Positions 27,520 to 36,698 of a stretch of 64,000 nucleotides of DNA are shown here, piece after piece (the first letter of the stretch is position 1; each line of letters begins with the position of its first letter). The DNA comes from Flavobacterium buctense (lineage in GTDB: Bacteria > Bacteroidota > Bacteroidia > Flavobacteriales > Flavobacteriaceae): the NCBI RefSeq assembly GCF_014486695.1, contig NZ_JACTAB010000001.1, positions 124,001 to 188,000 of the forward strand. The letters are read 5' to 3'. A program made the translations under genes and the position numbers. A model generated the notes under the pieces. It saw only the letters and a program-made list of their open reading frames with translations. It ran no database searches and was not told where the DNA came from.

Positions 27520-27876
27520 ATGATGAAAAGAAAACTACTTTTTACGAATGCGTTGATGGGATTGATGATATTGTTCGCAATATTCTTTCAATCTATTCAC
27601 TCTTTTGAGCATTTAGTAAAACAATTTTCTGAGAAACAATGCCAACACGTTTATAACCATCACAAAACAGAAATCGGACACGGTCATGACGGTTTAGAAA
27701 AATGTTTTGTCTGCGAATTCGCCTTTAGTAGTTATACTCCAACGCCTATAAAATCTTTTGAATTCCAAAAAACAGAAGCGCCAACTGCTTATACTGTTTT
27801 TTATTCCAAAGAAATCACTCAGAAGTTTCGAGGCGCTCTCTTTGCGCTTAGGGCACCACCGAGTTTTATTGTATAA
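27520..27876 (+). CDS. Small exported His/Cys-rich protein upstream of a TonB receptor
   Basis: A 118-residue protein with an N-terminal hydrophobic segment (about residues 10-26) that is a signal or anchor. Behind it is a cluster of possible metal ligands: HSFEHL, CQHVYNHHKT, GHGHDG and CFVCEF. The C-terminus ends LRAPPSF. I do not assign a named family; it resembles small proteins that sit before metal or heme TonB receptors. A near-perfect -7 box (TACATTTG, 27510-27517) ends only two bases before the first ATG, so the message is nearly leaderless or a later start is used. The receptor gene begins 58 bp downstream. Confidence 0.65.
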   Translation: MMKRKLLFTNALMGLMILFAIFFQSIHSFEHLVKQFSEKQCQHVYNHHKTEIGHGHDGLEKCFVCEFAFSSYTPTPIKSFEFQKTEAPTAYTVFYSKEITQKFRGALFALRAPPSFIV

Positions 27877-27934
27877 ATAGTTTTTAAGCCGAAATTATCT
27901 TTGGCCATTATTCATTTACAATAAAATCATTCTC

Positions 27935-30142
27935 ATGAAATCATTATATCTAATCCTAACCTTAGGATTATCATTCATTGCTACAGCGCAAAATAAAATC
28001 AGTGGAACGGTTTCCGATAAAAACAATAAACCGTTACCCAATATTATCGTTTCCATTCCCGAAATCCACAAAGAAACCATTACGAATGACAACGGGAATT
28101 ATACCCTGAACAATATTCCTGTGGGGAATTTTAAAATCGTTTTTTCCGCTGTCGGATTTGAAAGACAAACCGTTTCAGTCACTATTTCGACCCAAGAAAT
28201 TACACAAAATATTACTTTAGAAGAAAGCATCACCCACATGGATGAAGTGATTGTTTCCACGGCTTTTAACAAATTACAATCGCAAAATGTGATGAAAGTC
28301 GAGCATCAAAACGTAAAAGCGCTACAACAAAAAGGCGCAACAACCCTCATTGAAGGTTTGGCGACAATTCCCGGCGTTTCGCAAGTTTCCACCGGAACTT
28401 CTATCGGAAAACCGGTGATTCGTGGGTTGAGTGGTAATCGCGTTTTGGTTTATACCCAAGGCGTTCGTTTAGAGAATCAGCAATTTGGTGAAGAACACGG
28501 TTTGGGTTTGAATGATGCCGGTGTCGAAAGTGTAGAAGTCATCAAAGGTCCGGCTTCATTGCTTTACGGCTCAGATGCATTGGGTGGCGTTTTGTATTTT
28601 AATCCGGAAAAGTTTGCCAATGCCGGAGATTTTAAAACCGATTTTGGACAAAGAATTTTTTCCAATACTTTAGGTAGCAATGCTACTTTGGGATTAAAAA
28701 CTTCTACCGAACATTGGAAATTTTTAGTCCGTGGCAGTTATAATTCTCATGCGGATTACAAGATAGCCGATGGCGACCGAGTAACCAATACGCGTTTTAA
28801 CGAAACCGATTTGAAAGCCGGAATTGGTTATAACAATTCAAATTTTTCCAGTGTGTTGCGTTATAATTTCAACCAATTAAATTTAGGAATTCCGGAAGAA
28901 GGTATCGCTGAGCAATCAACCAGTCGAGACGTTTTATATCCAAGACAAGGCGTTGACAGTCATATCTTGAGTTTGCACAATACTTTTTATTTTAAAAACT
29001 CCAAATTGGATGCCGATTTGGGTTACATCTTTAATGACCGAAGCGAATTTGAAGACAGTAACGTAGCGGTTTTGCACATGGAATTGCAAACTTTGAACTA
29101 CGATGTCAAATATTATTTGCCTAAGATGGGCAAAATAGAAACCATTGTTGGCGTTCAAGGCATGAATCAAACCAACAGTAATTTTGGTGAAGAGTTATTA
29201 ATTCCGAATGCCGTAACCAATGACTTTGGCATTTTCGGAACCGTAAATTATGAATGGAAAAACAATGTGATTCAAGCCGGATTGCGTTTTGACAACCGAA
29301 ATGTAACTACAGAAAATCACGGTAATGTTGGCGAAGAAGGTTATTTTGAAGCCATCGACAAAAGCTTTGACAGTTTTAATGCTTCTTTAGGTTACAAAAC
29401 CGATTTGGCTGAAAATTTCACGATGCGTTTGAATATCGCTTCCGGTTTTCGTGCACCAAATTTAGCCGAATTGACTTCGAATGGTGTACATGAAGGCAGT
29501 AATCGTTACGAAATTGGAAATGCTAATTTGAATAACGAGCAGAATTTGCAAACCGATTTAAATTTAGAATACAAAAGCTCGCACTTTGAGTTGTTTGTCA
29601 ACGGATTTTACAATCACATCAATGATTACATTTTTATTTCGCCAAATGGTAACGTGATTGAAGGCAATAATGTTTATGATTATGTTCAAGCGAATGCTCG
29701 TTTGTATGGTGGTGAAACCGGTATTCACTTTCATCCGCACCCATTGGATTGGCTGCATTTGTACAGTAGTTTTGAAACCGTAATCGGCGAAAAAGAGAAT
29801 GGCGATAGTCTACCTTTGATTCCGGCTAACAAATGGAACAACACTTTTCGTGGGGAATTTGAAGTCAAAAATTGGTGGAAAGAAGGTTTCGCTACAGTAA
29901 ATATCGAAAGCACTTTGGCCCAAAATAATGCCGGCGAATTTGAAACCAAAACCAACGATTATACTTTAGTGAATTTGAGTTTGGGCGGAAAAATAATTTT
30001 AGGCAAAACCATTTTCAATGCCAATTTAAATGCTAATAATGTTTTTGACAAAGCCTATGTTTCCCATTTGTCTAGACTAAAAGCAGACGGCATTCCTAAT
30101 ATTGGAAGAAATATTGTTTTGGGAATTAATTTCAATATCTAA
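27935..30142 (+). CDS. TonB-dependent outer-membrane receptor
   Basis: A 735-residue receptor with signal peptide (MKSLYLILTLGLSFIATAQ), a carboxypeptidase-like regulatory domain (about 21-105: SGTVSDKNNKPLPNIIVSIP), a plug (about 115-220: GKPVIRGLSGNRVLV and EVIKGPASLLYGSDALGGV) and a 22-strand-type barrel ending near FDKAYVSHLSRLKADGIPNIGRN. It imports an unknown ligand across the outer membrane using TonB energy. Residues QFGEEHGLGLNDAGVE in the plug are like those of zinc/copper/heme-type receptors, and the His/Cys-rich neighbour upstream points the same way. A -7 box TATCTTTG is at 27896-27903 with TTG 24 bases upstream. Confidence 0.92.
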   Translation: MKSLYLILTLGLSFIATAQNKISGTVSDKNNKPLPNIIVSIPEIHKETITNDNGNYTLNNIPVGNFKIVFSAVGFERQTVSVTISTQEITQNITLEESITHMDEVIVSTAFNKLQSQNVMKVEHQNVKALQQKGATTLIEGLATIPGVSQVSTGTSIGKPVIRGLSGNRVLVYTQGVRLENQQFGEEHGLGLNDAGVESVEVIKGPASLLYGSDALGGVLYFNPEKFANAGDFKTDFGQRIFSNTLGSNATLGLKTSTEHWKFLVRGSYNSHADYKIADGDRVTNTRFNETDLKAGIGYNNSNFSSVLRYNFNQLNLGIPEEGIAEQSTSRDVLYPRQGVDSHILSLHNTFYFKNSKLDADLGYIFNDRSEFEDSNVAVLHMELQTLNYDVKYYLPKMGKIETIVGVQGMNQTNSNFGEELLIPNAVTNDFGIFGTVNYEWKNNVIQAGLRFDNRNVTTENHGNVGEEGYFEAIDKSFDSFNASLGYKTDLAENFTMRLNIASGFRAPNLAELTSNGVHEGSNRYEIGNANLNNEQNLQTDLNLEYKSSHFELFVNGFYNHINDYIFISPNGNVIEGNNVYDYVQANARLYGGETGIHFHPHPLDWLHLYSSFETVIGEKENGDSLPLIPANKWNNTFRGEFEVKNWWKEGFATVNIESTLAQNNAGEFETKTNDYTLVNLSLGGKIILGKTIFNANLNANNVFDKAYVSHLSRLKADGIPNIGRNIVLGINFNI

Positions 30143-30268
30143 AATATCTGATGTTTACGTTTTTCGATAATTGTTTATAAATAAGGTAAATTTTTAAGTA
30201 ATTAGGTGTATATACTATAAATAATTAGTGCTATTTTTACCATATTACTAATCCAAAACCATCTACTT

Positions 30269-30643
30269 ATGAATTCAATGTTTACTAAAATTGCTAGAAT
30301 AGCTTTAGGTTTGGCACTGGTTGTTTTTGGCGCCAACAAATTATTTCATTTCCTTCCCATGGAAGCACCGACAGGTTCAGCCGGTGATTTTATGAATTCA
30401 TTAGGAGCAACAGGATATATTTTTCCGGTATTAGGTGTCTTGGAAATTATTATTGGCGCTATGCTTTTGTTGAAAAAATGGGTCGCTTTTGCTCTAATAT
30501 TACTAGCACCTATATCCATTAATATTTTACTTTTTCACTTGTTTTTAGGTATTTCGGGATTACCCATTGCTATAGTTGTTTTATTGTTTAATGGTATTTT
30601 AATCTACAAACATTGGCAACAATACAAGCCGCTTTTTTACTAA
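30269..30643 (+). CDS. DoxX-like small membrane protein
   Basis: A 124-residue inner-membrane protein with four hydrophobic helices. The start RIALGLALVVFGANKLFHF and the following FPVLGVLEIIIGAMLLLKKW fit the DoxX family. DoxX members are linked to redox partners, but a stand-alone short protein cannot be given a reaction. The gap of 126 bp and the later terminator suggest its own transcript. Confidence 0.75.
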   Translation: MNSMFTKIARIALGLALVVFGANKLFHFLPMEAPTGSAGDFMNSLGATGYIFPVLGVLEIIIGAMLLLKKWVAFALILLAPISINILLFHLFLGISGLPIAIVVLLFNGILIYKHWQQYKPLFY

Positions 30644-30662
30644 AGGATATTGAAAATAAAAC

Positions 30663-30692
30663 AAAAAGCCGACTATTACTAGTCGGCTTTTT
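30663..30692. terminator. Bidirectional terminator between DoxX-like gene and mtgA
   Basis: Perfect stem aaaaagccgact/agtcggcttttt (30663-30674 and 30681-30692) with a 6-nt loop and A/T flanks. It borders the mtgA stop on the minus strand. Confidence 0.9.
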
Positions 30693-31372
30693 TAATATTC
30701 TAATTTTCCAATGTGTCGCATGTTGCGCAGGATTCTGTCTTTTCTTCTTTCGATATAGGAAGAGGAATTGGTTGCTTTGTATTTTCTAGGATTGGGTAAT
30801 ATAGCAGCAATTCCTGCCGCTTCTCTTTTGGTTAGATTAATGGCTGATGTTCGATACCAAACTCTCGCTGCTTCTTGCGCACCATAAACACCATTACCCA
30901 TTTCGATACTGTTCAGGTAAACTTCCATAATGCGTTCTTTACCCCAAATGAGTTCAATTAAAACCGTGAAATAGGCTTCCAAACCTTTGCGGAGATAACT
31001 TCTGCCTTGCCACAAGAAAACATTTTTAGCCGTTTGTTGGGAAATGGTACTTCCTCCTTTTAATTTTTTACCTCTTTGGTTGTTTTTGAATGCTTTTTGC
31101 ATCGCCTCAAAATCGAAACCGCTGTGTTTTAAAAAATTACCGTCTTCGCTGGCAATCACCGCTTTTTGGAGATTAGGTGAAATCTCTTCTAATGACACCC
31201 AATCATGACTGAGAATTGCATCATTACCCTCAATTTTATTTTCAATTACACGAGTTATCATTAAGGGTGTGATAGGAATAGGTACCCATTTAAAAATTAT
31301 TACAGTAACTATCGAAAGGCCTAAAAACCATAGGAATGCTTTCCAAAGCCAACGGGAAATTTTTCTTATCAT
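30692..31372 (-). CDS. mtgA: Monofunctional peptidoglycan glycosyltransferase
   Basis: A 226-residue GT51 enzyme that polymerises lipid II into glycan strands. A single N-terminal membrane helix (about residues 11-27) anchors it in the inner membrane. The catalytic Glu lies in ASEDGNFLKHSGFD near residue 74, and the motifs KGGSTISQQTAKN (near 104-116) and KERIMEVYLN are intact. There is no transpeptidase domain. It lies three bases after the FAD oxidoreductase gene and is probably co-transcribed with it, although the two have no evident shared function. Confidence 0.94.
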   Translation of the reverse strand: MIRKISRWLWKAFLWFLGLSIVTVIIFKWVPIPITPLMITRVIENKIEGNDAILSHDWVSLEEISPNLQKAVIASEDGNFLKHSGFDFEAMQKAFKNNQRGKKLKGGSTISQQTAKNVFLWQGRSYLRKGLEAYFTVLIELIWGKERIMEVYLNSIEMGNGVYGAQEAARVWYRTSAINLTKREAAGIAAILPNPRKYKATNSSSYIERRKDRILRNMRHIGKLEY

Positions 31373-31375
31373 ATA

Positions 31376-32491
31376 TTATTTAACTAAATCTGCTAATTCT
31401 TGACCGATTAAACTACCAATTGCAACGCCCATGCCACCAAGTCGAACACCGCAATAAACATTTTCTGAAAGTTGTTCAACAATAGGTCTTTTACTAGAAC
31501 CCAACCCCATAATACCGCTCCAACGATGGGCAATTTTGTAATCGGTATTTGGTAAAATTACTTCTTTTAAAATGGTATCCAAACGATTTTGTATTAAATC
31601 CGTTTGACCTAAATCCGTTGTTGTTTCGCCTTCAAAATCCAAATTGCGGCCACCTCCTAAAAGAATTCGGTCATCAATATTCCTGAAATAATAATACCCT
31701 TTATCGAGATGAAAGGTGCCTTTAATGTCTAAATTCGAAATTGGCTCGGTAATCAAAACTTGTGCTCTCGCCGGTTTTACTTGGTTATCCGTTAGCTTTC
31801 CGGCGAAACCGTTTGTGGCAAACAGTAATTTCTTGCTCTTAAAACTAAAATCACCAAGCGCTATTTCCACGCTATCTTTTTGCTCTTCAAACGAAGTCAC
31901 TTCGACTTGATTTAGAATCATAATGTTGTTGGTTACTGCTTTTTGCAATAAAGCGTGCATCATTTTTCCGGTATCGATTTGGGCCTCGTAAGGATTAAAA
32001 ATCAAATACTCTTGAATACCTTTAAAGTCAAAACGATCCACTTCTTTGGCAAAAACATCATTTCTGAAAATGGGTTTTAAAATATCGTTGATAAAGGGCA
32101 ACTTCTGCAAACACTCATTGTAACTGCTTTCATCGTCGTTGAGAAACAACTCATAGCCTCCAAAAGGTTTGAAATCTATAGCTACATCGCTTAAATTTTT
32201 ACGCAACAATTGCAAACCGTTCCAACGTTTTTGAATCAATTGAATAACTTCCTCTTCGCTGTGTGATTTTAAATCGTCTAAAATTTCGGAAAGACTGCCA
32301 AAACAAGCAAAACCAGCATTTTTAGTACTTGCCCCTTGAGGCAAAATTCCCTTTTCTAAAACCAATATTTTGCTTTCCGGAAATTTTTCTCGCAAAGCCA
32401 AAGCAGAGTGCAAACCAACAATTCCGCTTCCGACTATGGTGAAATCAACATTAGTAAACCAATTTTTAAGTTCCCAATAACTAAAATGCAT
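31376..32491 (-). CDS. FAD-dependent oxidoreductase (DAO/glycine oxidase-like)
   Basis: A 371-residue flavoenzyme. I start at the ATG at 32489-32491; an 11-codon extension would begin with GTG. The Rossmann motif VGSGIVGLHSALALRE is near residues 21-36, followed by VLEKGILPQGASTKNAGFACFG, a DAO-type substrate/FAD segment. The C-terminal region with IAHRWSGIMGLGSSKRP and GVRLGGMGVAIG is typical of D-amino-acid/sarcosine/glycine oxidases. The substrate is not readable. It is the first gene of a unit with mtgA. Confidence 0.87.
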   Translation of the reverse strand: MHFSYWELKNWFTNVDFTIVGSGIVGLHSALALREKFPESKILVLEKGILPQGASTKNAGFACFGSLSEILDDLKSHSEEEVIQLIQKRWNGLQLLRKNLSDVAIDFKPFGGYELFLNDDESSYNECLQKLPFINDILKPIFRNDVFAKEVDRFDFKGIQEYLIFNPYEAQIDTGKMMHALLQKAVTNNIMILNQVEVTSFEEQKDSVEIALGDFSFKSKKLLFATNGFAGKLTDNQVKPARAQVLITEPISNLDIKGTFHLDKGYYYFRNIDDRILLGGGRNLDFEGETTTDLGQTDLIQNRLDTILKEVILPNTDYKIAHRWSGIMGLGSSKRPIVEQLSENVYCGVRLGGMGVAIGSLIGQELADLVK

Positions 32492-32708
32492 GGCTAATTT
32501 TTTTTTAAAATTACTTTTTTTCACAATTGTTTACTGTAGTTGCTGTCAGTTTTTTCGAATTTTTTATCTTTTTAATTAATTTTCTAAGTATTTATCATCT
32601 ATTAAAGCTGTAGTTTGTCGATTTGTTAACAGTTTTGCTGTTTTATTTCAAGTAATGTGAAAAATAATTTTAATTTTGAGTCGATAATTTAACCAAATTC
32701 AATCATTT

Positions 32709-35700
32709 ATGAAATACAAATTACTTACTGTTGCCTTACTGACCATCAGTAGCATAGCCTTTTCGCAAACCGGAAACTCGCTTTGGAATTCAACTACAAA
32801 GAAGGTTGATATGATTCCCTTAGATAGTAGAATGGCTTTACCGGAAAACAATCTTTTCACGCTAAATCTTGACGGACTTAGAAATGTATTGTCTAATGCT
32901 CCACAAAGAGCTTCAGGAGCGAGAACTTCTCAAGTTACATTGTCTATTCCTAATGAAAAAGGGACTTTAGAAAGATTTAGTATTTATGAAAATTCAGCTT
33001 TAGATCCGGCTTTAGCGGCTCGTTATCCTGAAATCAAATCTTACATCGGAATTGGTGTAGACAATCCACACTCGACTGCTTATTTTAGTGTTACACCGCT
33101 TGGGTTTAAATCGATGACTTTAAGTGCTGACAAAGCTGCCGTATTTATTGAGCCGATTTCACAAGACTTAACTACATATACTGTATTCCGAAAAGCAGAC
33201 AGAACCCAATCACTGAGCCCATTTGAGTGTTCTGTTATTGACGGGGTTGCTCCTCAAATTAATGGTGATGAAAGTATGTTAAGACCAAACGCTGATGATG
33301 CCACTTTGAGAACATTTCGTTTAGCCTTATCTTGTACCGGTGAATATACCGCTTATTTTGGAGGCACAAAAGCATTAGCCTTAGCTGCAATGAATAATTC
33401 GATGACCCGTGTAAACGGTGTTTTTGAAAAAGATTTTGCTGTAAGAATGGTTATAATTGCGAATAACGACTTAGTAATATACACCAATGCCTCGACTGAT
33501 CCATACACTACTAGTTACAACAGTCAACTTCAAAGCACGCTTACTTCAGTAATTGGTGATGCCAATTATGATGTTGGCCATTTATTCGTAAGAGCTGCAA
33601 ATAACGGAAATGCCGGATGTATTGGATGTGTATGTAATTCAGGTAAAGGAAGTGGTTTTACTTCAGGTACAATTCCTCAAGGAGATATATTTGACATTGA
33701 TTATGTTGCTCACGAAATTGGGCATCAATTTGGAGGAAATCATACTTTCTCTATGAGTAATGAAGGTACAGGCGCCAATATGGAACCGGGTTCAGGATCT
33801 ACCATTATGGGTTATGCCGGTATTACTGCTCAGGATGTTCAACCCAATTCTGATGCTTATTTTCATGCCATCAGTATCCAACAAATTACAAATAATGTAA
33901 AAAATAAAACTTGTCAAACCAATACTCCAACTGGGAATGCTATCCCAACGGCTAACGCAGGTTTAGACTACACTATTCCAAGAAGTACTCCATTTATGTT
34001 AACCGGTTCAGGGAGTGATGCTAATGGAGATGCTTTAACTTACAACTGGGAACAATTTGATAATGCCGCAAGTACGGCTACCGGTGCAAGTTCAGCTGCC
34101 AGTGCAACTCGAACTACCGGTCCAACTTTCCGATCTTACAATTCAACGACTACTCCGGTTAGATATTTCCCAAGAATACAATCCGTATTAAACGGAGCTA
34201 CAACCACTGCTGGAACTGAAATAACCGTTGAAGCTTTGCCTTCAGTAGCCAGAACTATGAATTTCAGACTTACTGTTCGCGACAACAGAGCCGGTGGTTC
34301 TGCCAATAATAGTGATGACATGATTGTAACCGTTAATGGTACAGCCGGACCTTTTACTGTTAGTGCGCCAAACACAGCTGTTACCTATGCCGGAAACAGT
34401 GTTCAAACGGTAACTTGGAATGTAGCAGGAACAACTGCAAACAATGTAAACTGTGCCAATGTAGATATTTTATTGTCAACCGACGGCGGATTTACTTATC
34501 CAATAACATTGTTGGCTGCAACTCCAAACGACGGAACAGAAGCCATCACTATTCCTAATTTAGCCGGAACAACCAATCGCATCATGGTAAAAGGAACCAA
34601 TCATATTTTCTTTGATGTTTCTAATACCAACTTTACAATAACCAATTCAGCACCGGATACTACTGCTCCAACAGCAGCTACGTTAAGTGCTTCAGGAACT
34701 ACTGAAAACGCAACTAATTTATCATGGTCTGGAGCAACCGATAATATTGGTGTTTCAGGATATGATGTATACCAAGACGGTGCTTTCAGAGCCTCAACTA
34801 CAGGGACTACATTTTTGGCTAACGGATTATCCGCTTCAACCTCATACAGTTTTTATGTAATAGCAAAAGACGCTGCAGGTAATGTTTCTCCGGCCAGTAA
34901 TACGGTTAATGTTACTACACTTACGCCGGATACAACTGCGCCGAGTGCTCCAACATTAAGTGCTTCCGGTACAACTTCGTCTTCGACAAACTTAGCATGG
35001 TCTGGAGCGACAGATAACGTAGGGGTAACTTCTTACGATGTTTTCAGAAACGGAACGTTCTTAGCCTCAACGGCTTCAACTACTCTTGCCGTTACCGGAT
35101 TGTCGGCCTCTACAGCCTATACTTTCTATGTTATTGCTAAAGATGCCGCAGGAAATGCTTCGCTTGCCAGTAACACCGTTGCTGTTACAACACTTACTGC
35201 TTCACTAACTTATTGTGCTTCAAGAGGAAATAACACTACTGATGAGTTCATCAACAGAGTTCAACTGGGCACTATCAACAACTTATCAGGAAACAATGGT
35301 GGTTATGGTAACTTTACGGCGCTTTCTACTAATTTAGTTCGCGGAACAAGTAATACCATTACTATTACTCCAACATGGACCGGAACTGTTTTCAGAGAAG
35401 CTTACAGAGTTTGGATTGATTATAATAGAGATGGAGACTTCCTTGATTCAGGAGAACAAGTGGTGAATGTAAACCGCACCACAGCAACACCTATCGCCAG
35501 AAGTTTCACAGTGCCTACTACTGCTTTATTAGGCTCAACAAGAATGCGTGTTTCAATGAAATACAATGCTTCTCCAACCTCTTGTGAAATATTTGCAGAT
35601 GGTGAAGTAGAAGATTATACTGTAAACATCACTGCTACTGCTCGTTTTGAAGACAACGCTCCAGCGGCAGTTACTTTTAACTTATACCCAAACCCTGTTA

Positions 35701-35894
35701 AAGGCGATTTATTAAACATTACCAACCTTGAAACTATGTCCACCTATAGAATTTTCAATATGATGGGTCAGGAATTAGGAAACGGTAAAATTGAAAACAA
35801 CAGTGTTTTTGTAGGATCATTAAAAGCAGGTGCTTACTTAATTGAAGTAAGTAACGGAGTTTCCACTACTACAAAACGATTTGTAAAAGAATAA
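32709..35894 (+). CDS. Secreted M12B-like zinc metalloprotease, T9SS substrate
   Basis: A 1061-residue exported protease. Order: signal peptide 1-19; propeptide to about 200; reprolysin-like catalytic domain, with zinc motif HEIGHQFGGNH at residues 335-345 and a later Met-turn-like IMGYAGI; a cadherin/PKD-like region; two fibronectin III repeats (about 650-835) that are close copies of each other (both WSGATDN and FYVIAKDAAGN); a GEVED domain (VWIDYNRDGDFLDSGEQV, ending GEVEDYTV); and a C-terminal T9SS type A sorting domain (LYPNPVKGDLL, ending TTKRFVKE). It is therefore exported through the outer membrane by T9SS. A -7 box TAATTTTG is at 32671-32678. The substrate is unknown. Confidence 0.93.
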   Translation: MKYKLLTVALLTISSIAFSQTGNSLWNSTTKKVDMIPLDSRMALPENNLFTLNLDGLRNVLSNAPQRASGARTSQVTLSIPNEKGTLERFSIYENSALDPALAARYPEIKSYIGIGVDNPHSTAYFSVTPLGFKSMTLSADKAAVFIEPISQDLTTYTVFRKADRTQSLSPFECSVIDGVAPQINGDESMLRPNADDATLRTFRLALSCTGEYTAYFGGTKALALAAMNNSMTRVNGVFEKDFAVRMVIIANNDLVIYTNASTDPYTTSYNSQLQSTLTSVIGDANYDVGHLFVRAANNGNAGCIGCVCNSGKGSGFTSGTIPQGDIFDIDYVAHEIGHQFGGNHTFSMSNEGTGANMEPGSGSTIMGYAGITAQDVQPNSDAYFHAISIQQITNNVKNKTCQTNTPTGNAIPTANAGLDYTIPRSTPFMLTGSGSDANGDALTYNWEQFDNAASTATGASSAASATRTTGPTFRSYNSTTTPVRYFPRIQSVLNGATTTAGTEITVEALPSVARTMNFRLTVRDNRAGGSANNSDDMIVTVNGTAGPFTVSAPNTAVTYAGNSVQTVTWNVAGTTANNVNCANVDILLSTDGGFTYPITLLAATPNDGTEAITIPNLAGTTNRIMVKGTNHIFFDVSNTNFTITNSAPDTTAPTAATLSASGTTENATNLSWSGATDNIGVSGYDVYQDGAFRASTTGTTFLANGLSASTSYSFYVIAKDAAGNVSPASNTVNVTTLTPDTTAPSAPTLSASGTTSSSTNLAWSGATDNVGVTSYDVFRNGTFLASTASTTLAVTGLSASTAYTFYVIAKDAAGNASLASNTVAVTTLTASLTYCASRGNNTTDEFINRVQLGTINNLSGNNGGYGNFTALSTNLVRGTSNTITITPTWTGTVFREAYRVWIDYNRDGDFLDSGEQVVNVNRTTATPIARSFTVPTTALLGSTRMRVSMKYNASPTSCEIFADGEVEDYTVNITATARFEDNAPAAVTFNLYPNPVKGDLLNITNLETMSTYRIFNMMGQELGNGKIENNSVFVGSLKAGAYLIEVSNGVSTTTKRFVKE

Positions 35895-35916
35895 TTTACC
35901 CAATTTGATTTAACTG

Positions 35917-35947
35917 AAAAACCACTCTCAAAAGGAGTGGTTTTTTT
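35917..35947 (+). terminator. Terminator after the metalloprotease gene
   Basis: Perfect stem aaaaaccactc/gagtggttttt (35917-35927 and 35935-35945) with a 7-nt loop and a T run. Confidence 0.88.
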
Positions 35948-36048
35948 ATAGTCTCAATTATAACAGACTATTTTACAAATTCAAAACATATTTAAATTAA
36001 GCGCACCAAAACTATAAAGGTAATTTTACAAATAAACCTCCCTTCCTA

Positions 36049-36078
36049 TTGTGCCTTAATTAATTTCCAATATATTTG
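36049..36078 (+). promoter_or_regulatory. Promoter for the small lipoprotein gene
   Basis: TTG at 36049-36051, a 19-bp spacer, then TATATTTG at 36071-36078: an exact fit to the flavobacterial consensus. It predicts a leader of about 27 nt to the ATG at 36111. Confidence 0.65.
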
Positions 36079-36110
36079 GAATCAATTTATTAAAAAACAA
36101 AAAATTTATT

Positions 36111-36581
36111 ATGAGAACATTTAAAAAAGCATCTCTTTTATTGGTGTTATTCGCTTTTAGCGCCATTTCATTTAACTGTAGTTCTGACAGCAGCAGCAGT
36201 TCTTCCTCTTCTTTCTATTTAAAATGTAAAGTAAACGGTACTTGGGTTGAATTCGCCGATCCATTTGTGATTAATTCATTATCAAAATCGATTACCGCTA
36301 ATGATGAGGACACTGGTAAAGTGGTGTCATTATTTATGCCATTAGATGTAGCCAACGGAACTTTTACTATAACTGATGAACCCTCTAATGTTGATTCTTT
36401 TGCGGGAAGTTACAGTGATTTTAACGGAGATGTATACTCTGATAATGAAACAGGCACCATGAGTATTACAGAAGTTACTGCAGACGTTATTAAAGGCACT
36501 TTTTCTTTTACCGGAGATGATGGAAACGGCGGTACCATTACGGTAACAGAAGGCAGCTTTAGAGCGGAAAATATAGAATAG
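36111..36581 (+). CDS. Small lipoprotein, function unknown
   Basis: A 156-residue lipoprotein. The lipobox SFNC places the lipidated Cys at residue 23, followed by a Ser-rich stretch that may be a flexible tether. The rest is a beta-rich domain (FYLKCKVNGTWVEFADP, later TGTMSITEVTADVIKGTFSFTG) like the DUF6252-type lipoproteins of Bacteroidota; I hold that link loosely. It should be processed by the LspA encoded at 59862. It stands alone, with its own promoter and terminator. Confidence 0.75.
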   Translation: MRTFKKASLLLVLFAFSAISFNCSSDSSSSSSSSFYLKCKVNGTWVEFADPFVINSLSKSITANDEDTGKVVSLFMPLDVANGTFTITDEPSNVDSFAGSYSDFNGDVYSDNETGTMSITEVTADVIKGTFSFTGDDGNGGTITVTEGSFRAENIE

Positions 36582-36607
36582 TTATTTCATCTCAAGTTTG
36601 AATATAT

Positions 36608-36638
36608 AAGCCCGATACTTTCGTATTGGGCTTTTTGT
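36608..36638 (+). terminator. Terminator after the small lipoprotein gene
   Basis: Stem aagcccgata/tattgggctt (36608-36617 and 36624-36633, one G-U pair) with a 6-nt loop, followed by a T run. Confidence 0.8.
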
Positions 36639-36698
36639 TACAAAAAAAGCCATCATTACTGACAGCCTTTCTCCAATTATTTATGATGGAAAACCAAA

